From the NCBI GenBank assembly GCA_028751875.1, contig CM054141.1:70528926-70592925 (forward strand): a stretch of DNA of 64,000 nucleotides, in the 5' to 3' direction. The position numbers were made by a program, and so were the translations under genes. The notes under the pieces are model-generated. The model made no database searches, was not told the DNA's origin, and worked only from the letters and a program-made list of their open reading frames with translations. This stretch comes from Rapana venosa. Lineage: Eukaryota > Mollusca > Gastropoda > Neogastropoda > Muricidae. Below are positions 33,804 through 47,800 of the stretch, piece by piece. Position 1 is the stretch's first letter, and each line of letters begins with the position of its first letter.

Positions 33804-35484
33804 AAAAAGTAAAACTTACTACAGGAGTATAGTAAAAGTATTCCTGACTGGTGGCCTTTTCTGATGGCCATGTTGGATATTGGATAGTCTGCACGGGGGC
33901 GGCAGACTTGTCTCCTGAACTATAGGGCTGGGATGGTCAGAACAAAACGGATTTTTGGATGTATCCCAAACACTTAAGTCTAAACAGATCATCTGTCCAT
34001 GCTGTAGTCTTAGGTCTCAAGCCTGAAGCAGAGTAGGGTGTCACATTCATGTTTGGAACAGGTAATTATTCTCACTATGACTACCTCAAACAGATAGCTC
34101 CCCATTCATCAGCCAATTAACACTCAGCTTGAGGCTTACAGACTTTACACTTGTTACAGTCATGCTGTACATGAGTGTCACCGTGTGTCTTGTGTATAAA
34201 TTAATAATCATCTCTCTCTCTCTCACCAGTTTCCTATCTCAGGATCGTCTGGTATCACTTGAAGTGGAAACATGTTAAAATTAAAGACTTACTATCAGGA
34301 CCCTCAATCAATCAATCATTTCCATGACCTTTACCTTCCACACCTTTCAAACATTTTGTGTGGAATCTCATCCTTTGTAGATGAACTAGTTCTGTACAGT
34401 GTACACTGACAAGTCCTGACAAACACTGAAACAGGTTCAGATACTGAGATAGTCCACCTGAATCACAGGTCGAACATTGAGACAGGATACTGGATAGCAA
34501 TTAGTATCATAGTACTTATAAGTTATGTCACTAGTTCAGGAGAACTTAAATTCCAAAGCTGCATGTTCTACAGTACTAGTAGTAGTACTACTACTAGTAT
34601 AATTTGTAAACCATTTCTGTAGTACTTATCTAATGTTTTAACCACTCAGCTTTATGCTTGTTAGTGTGTGCATGCAATGCATTCCCTGTGGGAATGCTGG
34701 GGGCCTTCACTGCTTCAGTATAGGTAGCATCCTCACCTTCTGGAAATTCTGTGCTAGGAATACATATCCTCTTTTCTATCCCTCTGTTTGTTTACAGCTG
34801 CCTTACAATTACACCCTTTTCTTCTTGTTACCTCCTCATCTATTTTCTGCCTTCTTCAAGTTCTTGGTCCATTCTCCTGCTTTTACTCCAGAAAAACTTT
34901 AAAGATTATATTTCCCATGCCAGTTGGACAACAACCAACAACAACAACATTCAAAGGGGCTGCATTAGATTAACGTTGATTGGAGAATGTTCATGAGTTA
35001 GTATTTCTCTATGACTTGTAAAAGACTTTGATTTTTTAAACTTTATTCATTAAAAGATAGACGTGTAAGAGGAAGCCTCGTGGAGATTTTTATTAAAGTA
35101 TGCAATAACAAGGTTAATATCAAGTTTGAGATTTTCTTTGTAAATGTACCAAATGAAAGAGAAGACTAAGAAGGAAAAGTTTTCATTCAAAGGCTCAATA
35201 CAAATAAATGTAAGTACTCCTTTAGTAGCAGAGTTACTATCCTTTGGAACTCTTTGACCTTAGCACTTAAGTCTGCACAAAATACTAACAAATCAAAGAA
35301 TCTCCTGGATTGTGATGAAGACTTTACCCAATTACTCTTTGAACTTGACGAGTAAAAATTGATGAATAAATGATCGGCGTCTGTTTGATGAGCATCCCAT
35401 GTAAAGAAAAGAAGCATTTAGGATGGGACAGTCAATAATGTCAGCCAGGTGCTACATTACTACTACTACTACTACTACTTACTA

Positions 35485-35525
<41 letters not shown>

Positions 35526-35852
35526 CATGTGGGACTATAAACCGAGGTTCCGTGTGCGAACGCACGCAGAACATCTTGCGCACACGTTAAAACCTGTTCC
35601 GCTTTTCGGAAGAGTAGGCCATTGTGTGGCGGTAGGAACGATTGACAAAATTGACAAAACTGCGTACACACGGGGAATCGATTTTTTTTTTTTTAAAAGG
35701 ACACGAGTGCTTATTCCATTTATTTTTGAAATAAATATTTTTTTAAAAACCAACACAAACAAAAACCACTGCTGCTGCTGCTACTACTACTACTACTACT
35801 ACCACCACTACTACCACCACCTCCACCACCACTACTACTACTACTACACTAC

Positions 35853-35894
<42 letters not shown>

Positions 35895-38800
35895 GCCGCC
35901 ACTACTACTACTACTACTACTACTACCACCGCCACTACTACTACTTGACTACTACTACTACTACTAAATTAGAAGTAGACTACTACTACATAGTACCACT
36001 GAGAGGGCCTGCACATCACAGAGCATTATAGACCTAGTCAGCTTGTAGGCACTGAATGAGACAGTACATCGACCACCTATTTAAACACTAACAGTTTTCA
36101 GCACCTTTAAGATGTCATTTTCTATGTACCGAGAACACTGTTTAACAACAGCTGGCATTTCATATTAAAAACAGTTTCGGGTTCTTGCTGATGTGCTTGT
36201 AAATTATGTATGCTGACCAGGAAAAGTGTTGTAGAGTGTCACGAGGAAAGGAAAACCATAACTTTTAACCATGCTGACAGTACGTAACCATGGATTTTGG
36301 CCGGTGTGGACCAAATCGGTATTCCGAATGCAAGAGGGAATTGAATTTATAATTATTCTGTTTTCGTCCGTAGATTCTCCTGCCTACACCATTAACAAAA
36401 AAATAGATAACTTGTATAAAAGTGGTTGAATGCAATGACTAAAACTGTTTTTGCTTATATCTGTTTATCTGAATTCCCGAGTTCACTGTTGTTTATATCT
36501 ATTTAGGCAATGCTTTGCGTTTGTTTTCCAACACTATAAAAAACCTGGAACTTAAAACCTGGTGATACCTTTAGAACTTGTTTCTGCACTTATCTGTTCA
36601 CATAAATAATCGTTTTTGTAATTGACTATGCATTAGAATTAATAATATTTTCATATTTAAGGCTTTTGAAGGTGTGCAAGTATTCAAATAATATTCCAAA
36701 AGTTCACAAGGTCTCGAGTGATATTTTAGAGTCCGCGTTCCAGTTCATTATTATATTTTTCGATCGTGTGACACATGGTAGGATACTGTGTCAAGGAGGC
36801 TGATTGGTTACGCAAGCAAAAGAGCATCCTCCGGCTGTAAAGACGCTTGATTGTCAGCGCCCGCAGAGTATGATGATTTCTTTATTGATCGTTCTAAAAT
36901 TTTAATGTATTGTTATAAATCAGTAGATCTGTTGTGAAACAGCATAAATATTTCAGAATTGATTAGAACTAGGGATTTAGATAAATTTGTGATTACTATG
37001 AGATCATCTTGGCGTATCTGTCTATACTCTATTCATTAAGTAATAAAAGACACATTCGGTACTCAGTTTATGAGATATATAGGCCTAGTTGCGAAATTCG
37101 AATCATAATCAAAGTGGTGTATCAGATACTTTGAAGTTGAATCAACTACTATGCTAGATCCACGTTGCAGATCATGAAGACGGTGAGGCAGAACCCCTCG
37201 AGAACTGATGGGGGGGGGGGGGGGGGGATTGGCATTGAGAGTCCTGCACAGGTTCGATATTCATTTGGTGTGATGGGGTTGAGAGTTTCGCTTCTCTTAT
37301 GAAGATGGGGACTGAGCATTCGAATCTACAGGAAATGTCCATTCAACATGTGCAGTTTTTGGGTGGTGTGGTTCCTAGATTTCTTAAATGTGATGTGCTT
37401 TGGATGGATTTGATACTGTAGCCAGTGTAGGCTCTTGCCATTTTGATAATGTTGGGATGGGAGGAAGAAAATAAGGATGGAATAGTCCTGGCAACAGATT
37501 AATCTTGATCATAAAGCTCCACAGTGTTAGTGTGTGTCTGTCACTCTGTGTGATGGAGTCTAGCCACTGTATCCATATCACAACATATGTCTTACTTCAG
37601 ATTCCAGTCAGAACTGAGAAACTCAGAAAGTTCATATGCCAGATGTATACATTCTAAATAATACTGCCATAGCTCTTTGAGTTATGTGCAGAATGATTCA
37701 ACGCTTTATTTTATGTTTATTTGTCCTTCTTGAGAGACATTATGTAACAGTAAGTCTGTAAAGTGTAAGTGTCCTGTTGTGGTTTTTCCCCCTAAAGTGA
37801 CCTTGCCAGACTTGTGTTTGGATCAGGATGATTCTGTTGAAAGCCATCAAAATGCCAGACAATGAGACATGCCAATATAATCCAAAGATATTTTTCAGAT
37901 ATATTTGATTGATTTTATAAGTGGATTTTTAAGACAGCACTCAGAACTAAAGTAAAATTTATCATCATCATTAGCCATTACACCCAGCGGTGTGTAGGGC
38001 AGCAACAAAGCACTTCCACTCCTGCCTATTCTGGGCCAACCTAGTCACTGATCCCCAAGAGTGCTGCATGGCCTTCATCTCACTTTCTACAGTTCTTCTC
38101 CACGTTGCTTTTGGTCTTCCTTTCTTTCTCCTTCCTTCTGGGGTCCAGTGCAATGCTGTTCTTGTGATTGACTGTGTGTCTCTTCGGAGGATGTGCCCAA
38201 TCCACTTCCACCGTCGTCTGGTGATGATGGTTCCCATGTCTTCTTGCCTGCATCTCCGTAGTAGGTCTTCATTGGAGATCTTCTCTGGCCAAAAGATCCG
38301 GAGAATTCTTCGCAGGCATATGGTGTGGAAGGATCGAAGTTTGGTAAGATCCACTTCCGTCATCCTCCAGCACTCAGAACCGTACAGGAGCGTAGACACA
38401 ACACAGCTCTGGTATAGCTTCAGCTTGGTGTTGGTGCTGTACTGAGTTGATCTCCAGATATTGTTCATCTCCCTAAACACATTCCTGGCCTTGCCCAGTC
38501 TGTTGTGGATGTCTTCTTTTGTGCCACCCTCTGGTTTGATGATGCTGCCAAGGTATGTGAACTTGTCTGTCTGGCGCAGGTCAGTTCCATTCACTTTCAC
38601 AGGGGCTGGTGTGTTCACATTGAGCGACATTGTCTCTGTTTTCTTGGTGCTAATACGAAGCCCCACTTGCTGTCCGAATGTTAGGAGTCTGCTGGTCTTC
38701 TCCTGGATATGTTGGTGTGTGTGGGACAGCAGTGCCAGGTCATCCGCAAAGTCAAGGTCGTCTAGTGTTGAGAACAGGCTCCAGCGAATCCCTCTTGGGG

Positions 38801-41800
38801 TGTCTTCTGTCGTCTTCCTCATCACCCAATCAATGGCCAGATTGAAGAGAACTGCTGACATCACACATCCTTGTCTTACTCCAGTCTTGACTTCAAAGAC
38901 AGTGTTGCTATGGCCCACAGAGCATCTGAAGTTGTCATAGAAGCTTTTGATAAGGTGTACCAGTTTTGATGGGATGCCATAGTGTCGAAGGATACTCCAA
39001 AGGCTGTCTTTGTGTATGCTGTCAAATGCCTTTTCGAAGTCCACAAAATTCACATACAGTTGTCTTTGCCACTCTGTGCACTGTTCGATGATTTTTCTGA
39101 GCGTGAATATCTGGTCTGTACATCCTCATTGCTTCCTGAACCCTGCTTGTTCCTTCCTCAAAGCATCGTCCACAGCGTCTGATATTCTTCTGATGATGAC
39201 CTTGGCCAGTATCTTGCTTGGCACAGACAAAAGAGTGATTCCCCTCCAGTTGTTGCAGTCGCTCAGGGTTCCTTTCTTGGGGATTTTGACTATCACTCCC
39301 TTGGTCCAATCATCAGGTACTTTCTCGTTCTTCCATGCAGCTGTGAACAGTGGTTGCAGTATGTCAGCTGCTAGATCAGAATCTGCCTTGAACAGTTCGG
39401 CACCAAGGTTGTCCTGGCCTGGTGACTTGCCATTCTTGAGGGTCTTGATGGCAGCCACTATCTCTTCCTTTGTTGGGGGGTTGACGTCAATGTCTAAGTC
39501 TTTTGTAGCTCCTGGGATGTCGGCTGTCTCGTCAGGTGGTGGTCGGTTGAGAACTTCCTGGAAGTGTTCAGCCCATCTTTCTTCTTGCTCTTTCTCTGTT
39601 GTCAACAGTTTCCCTTGTCTGTCCCTGATTGGTCCCCCAGCGCTCCTCTTAAATTTGTTGCATACTTTTTTGGTGATCTTGTAGACTCTCCCTTGCTCTC
39701 CTTGGGCCGCCGCCTCTTCTGCCTCAGCTGCCAGCTGGTCCATGGCTTCTCTCTTGTCACGGCGTGCGAGTCTCTTCACTTTCCTGTGTGCCGCTCTGTA
39801 CAACTCTTCCTGCCTCTCTCGTAGCCGTGGAGACTTTACTTGCAGAAGTCTCTTCTTGGTCTCTCTTCTTTCTTTGATGGCATCGAGGGTTTCTTGTTGG
39901 ATCCAGTCATTGTTGGTCTTCTTCTTTTGATGACCGATGTTGTCCTTGCTGCTCTCAGTGTACAGTTTATAGATCTGCTTCCATGTCGTATCTATGTCAT
40001 GCTGTTCTGTCATGTTCTGCAGGATGTGGAATCTGTTCCTCAGATCGTTGACGAATGCAGACTTCACGTTGGTGTCTCTCAAACGCTGGGTATCAAATCG
40101 CGCTTGAGTGGTTGGTCTTGTGTTGTTCTTCAGTTTCATCTGGATGTGTGCTGTCACCAGGTGATGATCGCTCCCGACATCCGCACTTCACTTGGTTCTC
40201 ACATCCAGAAGAGATCTCCACTTACCATTGATCATCAGATGGTCAATCTGGTTCATATCTCTCCCATTCGGTGACTCCCAAGTCAGCTTGTGGATGTCCC
40301 GGTGCATGAATAGGGTCCCTCCTATCACTAAGTTGTTCATGGCGCAGAACTCCACAAGTCTCTCCCCGTTGTCATTTCTGTTCTCCACCCCGTGTTTTCC
40401 CATGACTCTCTCATAGTCGGTGTTGTCACTTCCGACCTTGGCATTGAGGTCCCCCATGATGACGATGAGGTCATGGCGTGGGGCTTTCTCTGTCTCTGTC
40501 TGCAGCTGGTGGTAGAAGTCATCTTTGCTCTCATTGTTGCTGTTGTTGGTTGGTGCGTAGCACTGGATGATGGTGATGTTGATGTGCCTTCCCTTCAGTC
40601 TCGCACTCATTAGTCTGCTGTTGATGGGCTTCCACTCCATAAGGCATCGCTCAACGCCTTTCTTGAGGATGATGGCAACTCCCTCGTGGTGCTGGTCGTC
40701 ATCTCTCCCAGAGTAGAGGACGGTTTCTCCGGTGGTGGTTCTCATTCTCCCAGATCCAGTCCATCTACTCTCGCTTACTCCTAGGACATGGAGGTTGAAT
40801 CTTCTCATCTCTAATGTTACCTGTGCCAGCTTGCCCGTCTCATACAGGGGTCCCGTGTGTTACACGTAATTATTTAGCGCACATAAAAAAAACCACGGCA
40901 ACAAGAGAGTTGTCCCTGGCAAAATTCTTAGAAAAAAGCCACTCTGCTAGGGAAACAAATACAGCTGCAGAAAAAAAAAAAAGGGTGAAAGGGTGGCGCA
41001 GCGCTAAGTGGCGACGCATTCTCCCGCTCTCCCCGGGGAGAGCAGCCCGAATTTCGCGGAGAGAAATCTGCCATGACTTAAAGTGGTATGAAATAAAATC
41101 TGAGCGCTTTGATTTGTTGCTTTACAAGATTCAGCGCTATATAAATTCCATACATTATTATTATTATTATTATTATACATCGTCCTCACGTTCCAATGTC
41201 CTAGTCTGATCTTAGTTTTGGTGGTGTTCAGGTCTTCCCTTATCCTGCTGGTAGCTTCCTCTCGGCTTTGGCCATCAGCATTCACACGAGTCTCACTGGA
41301 CCCGGGAGGTCCTTCGCACGCAAAAGTATAAGTTTTCTCTGTTGCTGTTTCTGTAACTGCTCTTTTTTTTACGGGACACCAGACAAGGTTGTTAGCCCTG
41401 TGCCCAACCCCCAACCTGGAGGAAGGGTTCCACCTTAGTCGCCTCTTACGACATGCCTGGTTGGAGGGCAGTGATCCTATTCTTGCAATGCTCGCTTTGT
41501 AAGCATACCCCGGGAGTCCCACGGGGGATTTATGAACATACTTGTGTAAAATTGCAATTCAAACATTGGTTGATAAAGAGAAGGTTCAAGATGGCAGACT
41601 GAAATTTGAAAAATAACAAGAAATGTCTATATTTTGTTTCTTTAACAACAACAACAAAAAACAAGTTCTCTGTTGTTCCTGTGCTCTAAAAGGAGATTTC
41701 GTTTTGTCTGCTTTGTTATTTCTGCTGTTGATTTAATGCACATAGATTTTTTCCCTTCTGTTTTCTCTTGTTTTGTTTGATGTTGCTAGTTTTTTTGTTA

Positions 41801-44800
41801 TTTTTGTAACAACTGGACAAAGTACAATTTGTGAGAACTTTTATCTTTTAGTATCTAAAAACAGTAAAACGAAAATTGGGCCTTGATTTTTCTTGAGATT
41901 TTTAAACTGGTAAACAGTTTTAACACAAAAGGTCTACCTTGATTAAACTGTCATACATGTAAAAAATAAGGTGTTGTATATGTATACATGTAATGCGCTT
42001 GCAGAGTTTCTTGTTTGTAATCCATGTACATTTACTATAAATTCTGGAAAACATTCAATTTTGCAAGAGCAAGATGCTTTAATGGATAGTGTAGACATCA
42101 TTAAATTGTGTGTGTATGTATGTGTGTGTGTATGTGTGTGTGTGCACTCGCACGTGCACATACGTGTGTGTGTCACTGTGTGTGTGTGTGTGTGTGTGTA
42201 AAATATTAAATTAATTATACACCCTAGTTGTAATGTAAGTAACAGCTGTGGGCAGGTAAAAAAGAAAGAAAAACAAACCCAAATTGGCTTTTTTAAAAAT
42301 AGATCCCAAATCTAGCTTTTGTGTTCATCACGAGACATTGATATAAGTTATAACACAGTGCCCTATTTACACTAGTTGCACTGTGACAGCCCTGACACTC
42401 AGCACTGGTGAGCTAGACTGTTGTTGTTATTCAGCTTTTTGTTGTTTCTAAACTTAAGACAAGGTAAGTGTCATACATGCAGACCTGTCAATGAAGATGG
42501 AGCCCATTACCCTTTTTTTCTGTCTTTTATATCATTGCACTGTGTCATATCATACCATAAGAAAAATAATAACAGCTGGTTTGTACTGGTCAACAATTTC
42601 AATTTTGTTTACCCTGTGTGGGAAGTGGCACTAAAAAAGTACATGTAATAGGTATGTATTGTTTGCTTTTAACGATACAAAGTTGGTGGGAATGTACTCT
42701 TACTGTTATTTAATTATTGTATTATTTCATGATGTTTATGTCTGTCATGGTTCGCGTACTTCTGCGCATAATTCCGTGCATATCTCCGTGCTAGTGAGTA
42801 GTGTCTTTCTGTGTTCACGTGTGCAGTTTTTCTTTTTCTTTTTTTACTTTGGAGGGGGAAAAAACCTGTAAAATGGGGAGGAGGGGGGATATCCAACAAC
42901 AACAAAAGCTTGCATTACCAAAAATAAAACAAAACTGAACACACACTACAAAGTAGAACATGTAAATGAAGTAAGAAACTAGTTTATTAGAACCTTCATT
43001 GTAAATTCTGAAATATTGTGGGGTACTTCACTACATCTGTAAAGTTTATCATCGCTTGATGTCTTTTGTATCATGGTGTTTTTAGCTTGTAGTCTAACCT
43101 TGTATTGATCACTGTTAGTGTTACTGTTATTCAGACCTTGATCTGTTTCAAGTAGAAGTGTTACCTGTACCTAGATAAACTAAAATATACTTAATGTGCA
43201 TTTATCCAGTTCAGTAAGTCAGCAAAAGTAACATAATTTATCTGTACACATATCAGATTTGAGTATTATGTGCACTTATGTGTGTATCCAAGACGGGAAA
43301 AAAACGTACCATGCAGTGGAGGGGAGTTAATGAACAATTGCATTGCATAGTAATTGCATTGTAAATTGTATTATTACAGATTACATTGTTTTGTATTATC
43401 ATTTTCTGTCATGACATTTCTCAGATTTCTTCTTGAAATTAGGACTGCTCTCCCAGGGGACAGTGCATTGCCATAAGAGCAGCACCATCCAATTTTTCCT
43501 CTGTTTTGTTTATTTATTTTTTATTTTCTTCTTCTTTTTTCTTATTTTGAGGATAATGGAATAAGCACTCATGTGCTTTTTTCAACCAGTCCCCATGTGT
43601 ATGCGGTTTTGTAAATTTTGTCATCTGTTCCCACCAGCACACAGTGGCCTACTCTTCCAAAAAGTGGAACAGGATTTAACATGTGCGCAAGATGTTCTGC
43701 ATGTGTTTGCACATAGTGACCTCAGTTTATAGTCTCATCCTGTGTGTGTGGGGGTGCACGCGTGCGTGCATGCGTGCGTGTGTGCATGCATGTGTGCGTC
43801 ACTGCATGCATGCGTGTGTGCACATGCACGTGTGTATGTGTGTGAAGTTTTGTGTGTGTGTTTTTTTGTGTGTGTGCGTGCACGCACGCTCTTGCATGCA
43901 CGTGTGTGTTTTCTTATGAGTGCGGCTGTTTGGGTTTTTGGCACAGAAGCTTGCCAAGGGAAAATGTTTTGTTAGCACCCCAAGTTCTTTTATGCATGTT
44001 CAATATGAGTTGCACATGGGACCTCTCTGTCTGTCTGGCTGTCTCTCTCTGCTCTCTCGTCTCTCTCTCTCTCTCTCTCTCTCNNNNNNNNNNNNNNNNN
44101 NNNNNNNNNNNNNNNNNNNNNNNNNNNNNNNNNNNNNNNNNNNNNNNNNNNNNNNNNNNNNNNNNNNNNNNNNNNNNNNNNNNNNNNNNNNNNNNNNNNN
44201 NNNNNNNNNNNNNNNNNNNNNNNNNNNNNNNNNNNNNNNNNNNNNNNNNNNNNNNNNNNNNNNNNNNNNNNNNNNNNNNNNNNNNNNNNNNNNNNNNNNN
44301 NNNNNNNNNNNNNNNNNNNNNNNNNNNNNNNNNNNNNNNNNNNNNNNNNNNNNNNNNNNNNNNNNNNNNNNNNNNNNNNNNNNNNNNNNNNNNNNNNNNN
44401 NNNNNNNNNNNNNNNNNNNNNNNNNNNNNNNNNNNNNNNNNNNNNNNNNNNNNNNNNNNNNNNNNNNNNNNNNNNNNNNNNNNNNNNNNNNNNNNNNNNN
44501 NNNNNNNNNNNNNNNNNNNNNNNNNNNNNNNNNNNNNNNNNNNNNNNNNNNNNNNNNNNNNNNNNNNNNNNNNNNNNNNNNNNAAACTTTCTTGTTTCTG
44601 GATCTGCTGCATTCATCATCTTTGGCAAAACCATGATTAACAGCAGTGGTAGCACCATGGTTAAAACCTGTAACCAAAAAACAAAAGGTCTTAAAATCAG
44701 GTTTAGAAACAAATGAAAATTATCAGAACCAGAAATATATAGGTCTATCTCTGATAATATAAAAACATTACTATAATATCAAAACCAGTACAGAAAGTAA

Positions 44801-47800
44801 CCAAACTGAATAGTTTATACTCTACCATATACACATTTCACACTGCTAACTTCTGTCCTATACAGTATGAAGTTTTGAATTTTTTTTCCTGCTTGAAATT
44901 TGGACTGCTTAGGGGAACCGAACGCTTCATTGCAAGCAGCACCACCCTTTTTTTTTTTTTAGAACCTGTCTTCATATGAATTTGTTTCCCTATAACTGTA
45001 TAAGAATGGCTTCTTGCAACAGAATTTTGCCAAGGAGAAATTCTTGTTGCCATATCTTCTTTTACGTGCGCTAAATGTCATGTTGTACACAGGACATTGG
45101 TTTCCCATTGGTTTATCATCTCATCTGTAGGACTAGCAGTAGTACACAGACCACACTCATTGTCTAGTGGATGGGATTGATAATCAATTCAGATGTGTGT
45201 GAAATGGCCTTCTCTTCAGAAAGGTGGAACAGGTTTTTAAACGGGTGCACAAGATATCTTTGGTATTCGCGCTCATGGCCTTTGTTCAGTCTCATCCCAA
45301 GGATATTTGGGGGAGTGGAGTCAGTACTGAAGTTAACTCAAGGGTAAAATCCACTAGAATGGATGCTTCCTTGGTAGCTCGCTCCCAGGCCATCAGATGA
45401 TGAGCCCAACGCTCAAACCACTAGGCTATCCTGTGCCCCCTGCCCCTTTTTTCTTATATCATTTTGACAGCATAGTAACAAAAATCTTAAAACATGGCGA
45501 AAGGAAATGGACTAAAAACAAAAAGTTGTTTTTTTTACACACATGAAATTTCTTAGAATTTTTGTTTTGCTGATGTGGTCATGAACACCTTCTTAGTTCC
45601 ACCCCAACAGTTGCTTTGTCAGCATCTTTTCTCTCTTGCTGCTAAATGCTAGAACAGGTTTCAGACCTATGTTTGGCGTTGAATTGAGTTTACATTTTCT
45701 CTATTTTTCTTTTTTGATTTTTGTAATGAATGGCATGTACACAACTTCTCATGAATGACTCCCCTTACCTACCCACATTTTTAAAAAAACCAACACACAC
45801 ACACACACCCAAGAAACCAAACCAAAACAAAACAAACCCAAACAAACAACAACAACACAACACAAAAACACCAAAAACAGAACACAAAAAACAAGATAAC
45901 ATGCAAACTTTGATTAGACAAGCATTACCTGCCAGTGACTGAATGAATATCCTAAAATATTGACACTTTATACATTTCTAGATCAAGATTCATTAAAAAC
46001 AACAACAAAAAACATATCTTGCTAGTGGAGTAGCTCCCTACAGACTTAACATTTTGTGAAATGCTTCTTAAGAATCTCCTGCTTTACTGCATGAGCTGCT
46101 TTTCCCCATTCTGTTGTGGAAAGTTTGGACAGACAACATGCAAAGTTAAGATCATTACAGTATGAACTTAATTTGTAATCTATGGTTGAAGCTAGATGAG
46201 CAAGTGAGCTAGTCTTGCTGAGCTGGTCAATACTACTGTAACAGCATCAGAAAACAGGTTGAAATAATTTGTAACCACAATCATACACATAGTTTACAAG
46301 TCAATTAATGAATTAACACTATTCCTAGGTTAAGGGAAAGAACCCTTCTTTTCCAGTACATGTGCACTGTGTACATAAATTTGTAAAATTTTGTCTGCAA
46401 CTGTAACCCAGTAGTGGGTGATACAAAGGAAAAGGTTAGTAGATGGTTGACTGCCCAATACTATAGCAGGTTACCCATAGGGAAAAGGTTAATCACAGAA
46501 TATAAAGCAATGCAACAACAGAACAATGGGAATCACACATACCATAGGGTTAAAGAGAAAATCTGTTATTCTCCACTGTTCCCTCTGCTGAAAATAGCTG
46601 GCCTTGGCCCGCTCCCTGAATTCCATGGGATACTGTACAGTCTGCAGTTTGGTGGGCTGCAAGAGGTTGACTTTGCGCGCCCTCATCTTCCCAGTGGATG
46701 TGATGTCCACACGCAGGGCTCAAACAGGTACGTGGGATTGGCGATCTCCACCAGAAATGAGCCTGATGGAAGGCCACTGACTGAAAAACTGCCATCATTC
46801 TGAAGAAGAAAAAAAAGGCTCAGAGTCAAACTATGGTCAAAATAAGTGCAAATAGCTCACTCCAAATTCCCATGCCAATGAAAGCTATTTTCAGCAGTTT
46901 CCAATCTGAATTTGATACTAAAATAGCTTTCACTTGTGTGTATACATGTGTGTACATGTATGCCTGAATGAATCGAAGAGTGTGCGGTAGGTGCTGATGT
47001 CTGTGACTGATAAAAATGTCCAGTGAAAGTGTGCATCACTGCATGCCTAAAAATAGTAAAATGTCAGTATTCAGTACATCATGCACATAATCCACACATG
47101 TACATATGTGAGTGAGTGAGTGTGTGTTTGTGTGTGTGACTGTGACTCACTGACTGTGTGTGTGTTGTGTGTGTTGTCTTGTGTTGTGCATGCTATGCGT
47201 GGTTTGTGTGTGTTGTGTTGTGTGTGTGTGTGCACGTGTGTGGTGTGTGTGTGTGTGTGTGTGTGTACTTTCTTACTACTATCTAAATGTGTGCTTCACT
47301 GCTTTTGTGTGCATGCATGCATGCATGCATTCTGTGTAACTATCACTGTGTGTGTGTGAGTTAGTGACTCGGTGAGTGAGTGAGTGTGTGTGTGTGTGTG
47401 ACTGTGTGTGTGTGTGCTGTGTGTGTGTGTGTGTGTGCTCTCTCTCTCATCGTCTCTCTCTCTCTCTCTCCCTCTCTCTCTCTCCTCCTCTCTCTCTCTC
47501 TCTCTGTACTAAAAAGGAAAACTTACTACAGGAGTATAGTAAAAGTATTGCTAACTGGTGGCCTTTTCTAATGGCCATGTTGGATATTGCATTATTGGAT
47601 AGTCTGCACTGGGGCGGCAGACTTGTCTCCTGAACTATAGGGCTGGGATGGTCAGAACAAAACGGATTTTTGGATGTATCCCAAACACTTAAGTCTAAAC
47701 AGATCATCTGTCCATGCTGTAGTCTTAGGTCTCAAGCACTGAAGCAGAGTAGGGTGTCACATTCATGTTTGGAACAGGTAATTATTCTCACTATGACTAC

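Larger units (their letters stand above)
32571..34928 (+). repeat. Duplicated segment B+E, left contig
   Basis: Matches 46285-48645 at a constant offset of about 13,714-13,717. It holds the intact EMC7 exon 2 and intron 1 sequence, (GT)n/(CT)n microsatellites at 33405-33800 and a perfect 26-base palindrome at 34574-34599. It ends at CAGTTGGA, where 1,960 bases present in the right contig are absent. Confidence 0.92.
34929..44083 (+). repeat. Duplicated segment F, left contig
   Basis: Matches 50606 to about 59740 at an offset falling from 15,677 to 15,653. It contains a SINE, triplet arrays, the RTE-like LINE with nested SINE, and unique sequence. It ends in (CT)n at the N gap. Confidence 0.93.
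44584..46284 (+). repeat. Duplicated segment D', right contig
   Basis: Equivalent of 26105-27884. It carries the clean EMC7 exon 3 and a SINE at 45190-45445. Confidence 0.92.

Noticed and set aside
35449..35967. 172-codon open frame rich in Tyr, Leu and Pro
   Set aside because: Translation of TAC/CAC triplet arrays and a SINE.
39010..39684. Plus-strand open frames of up to 224 codons over 38.0-40.8 kb and 53.8-56.3 kb
   Set aside because: Antisense shadows of the minus-strand LINE endonuclease and RT.
43852..44712. Open frames of 225-262 codons spanning the gap
   Set aside because: They consist mostly of N; only the EMC7 exon 3 part at 44587-44667 is real.
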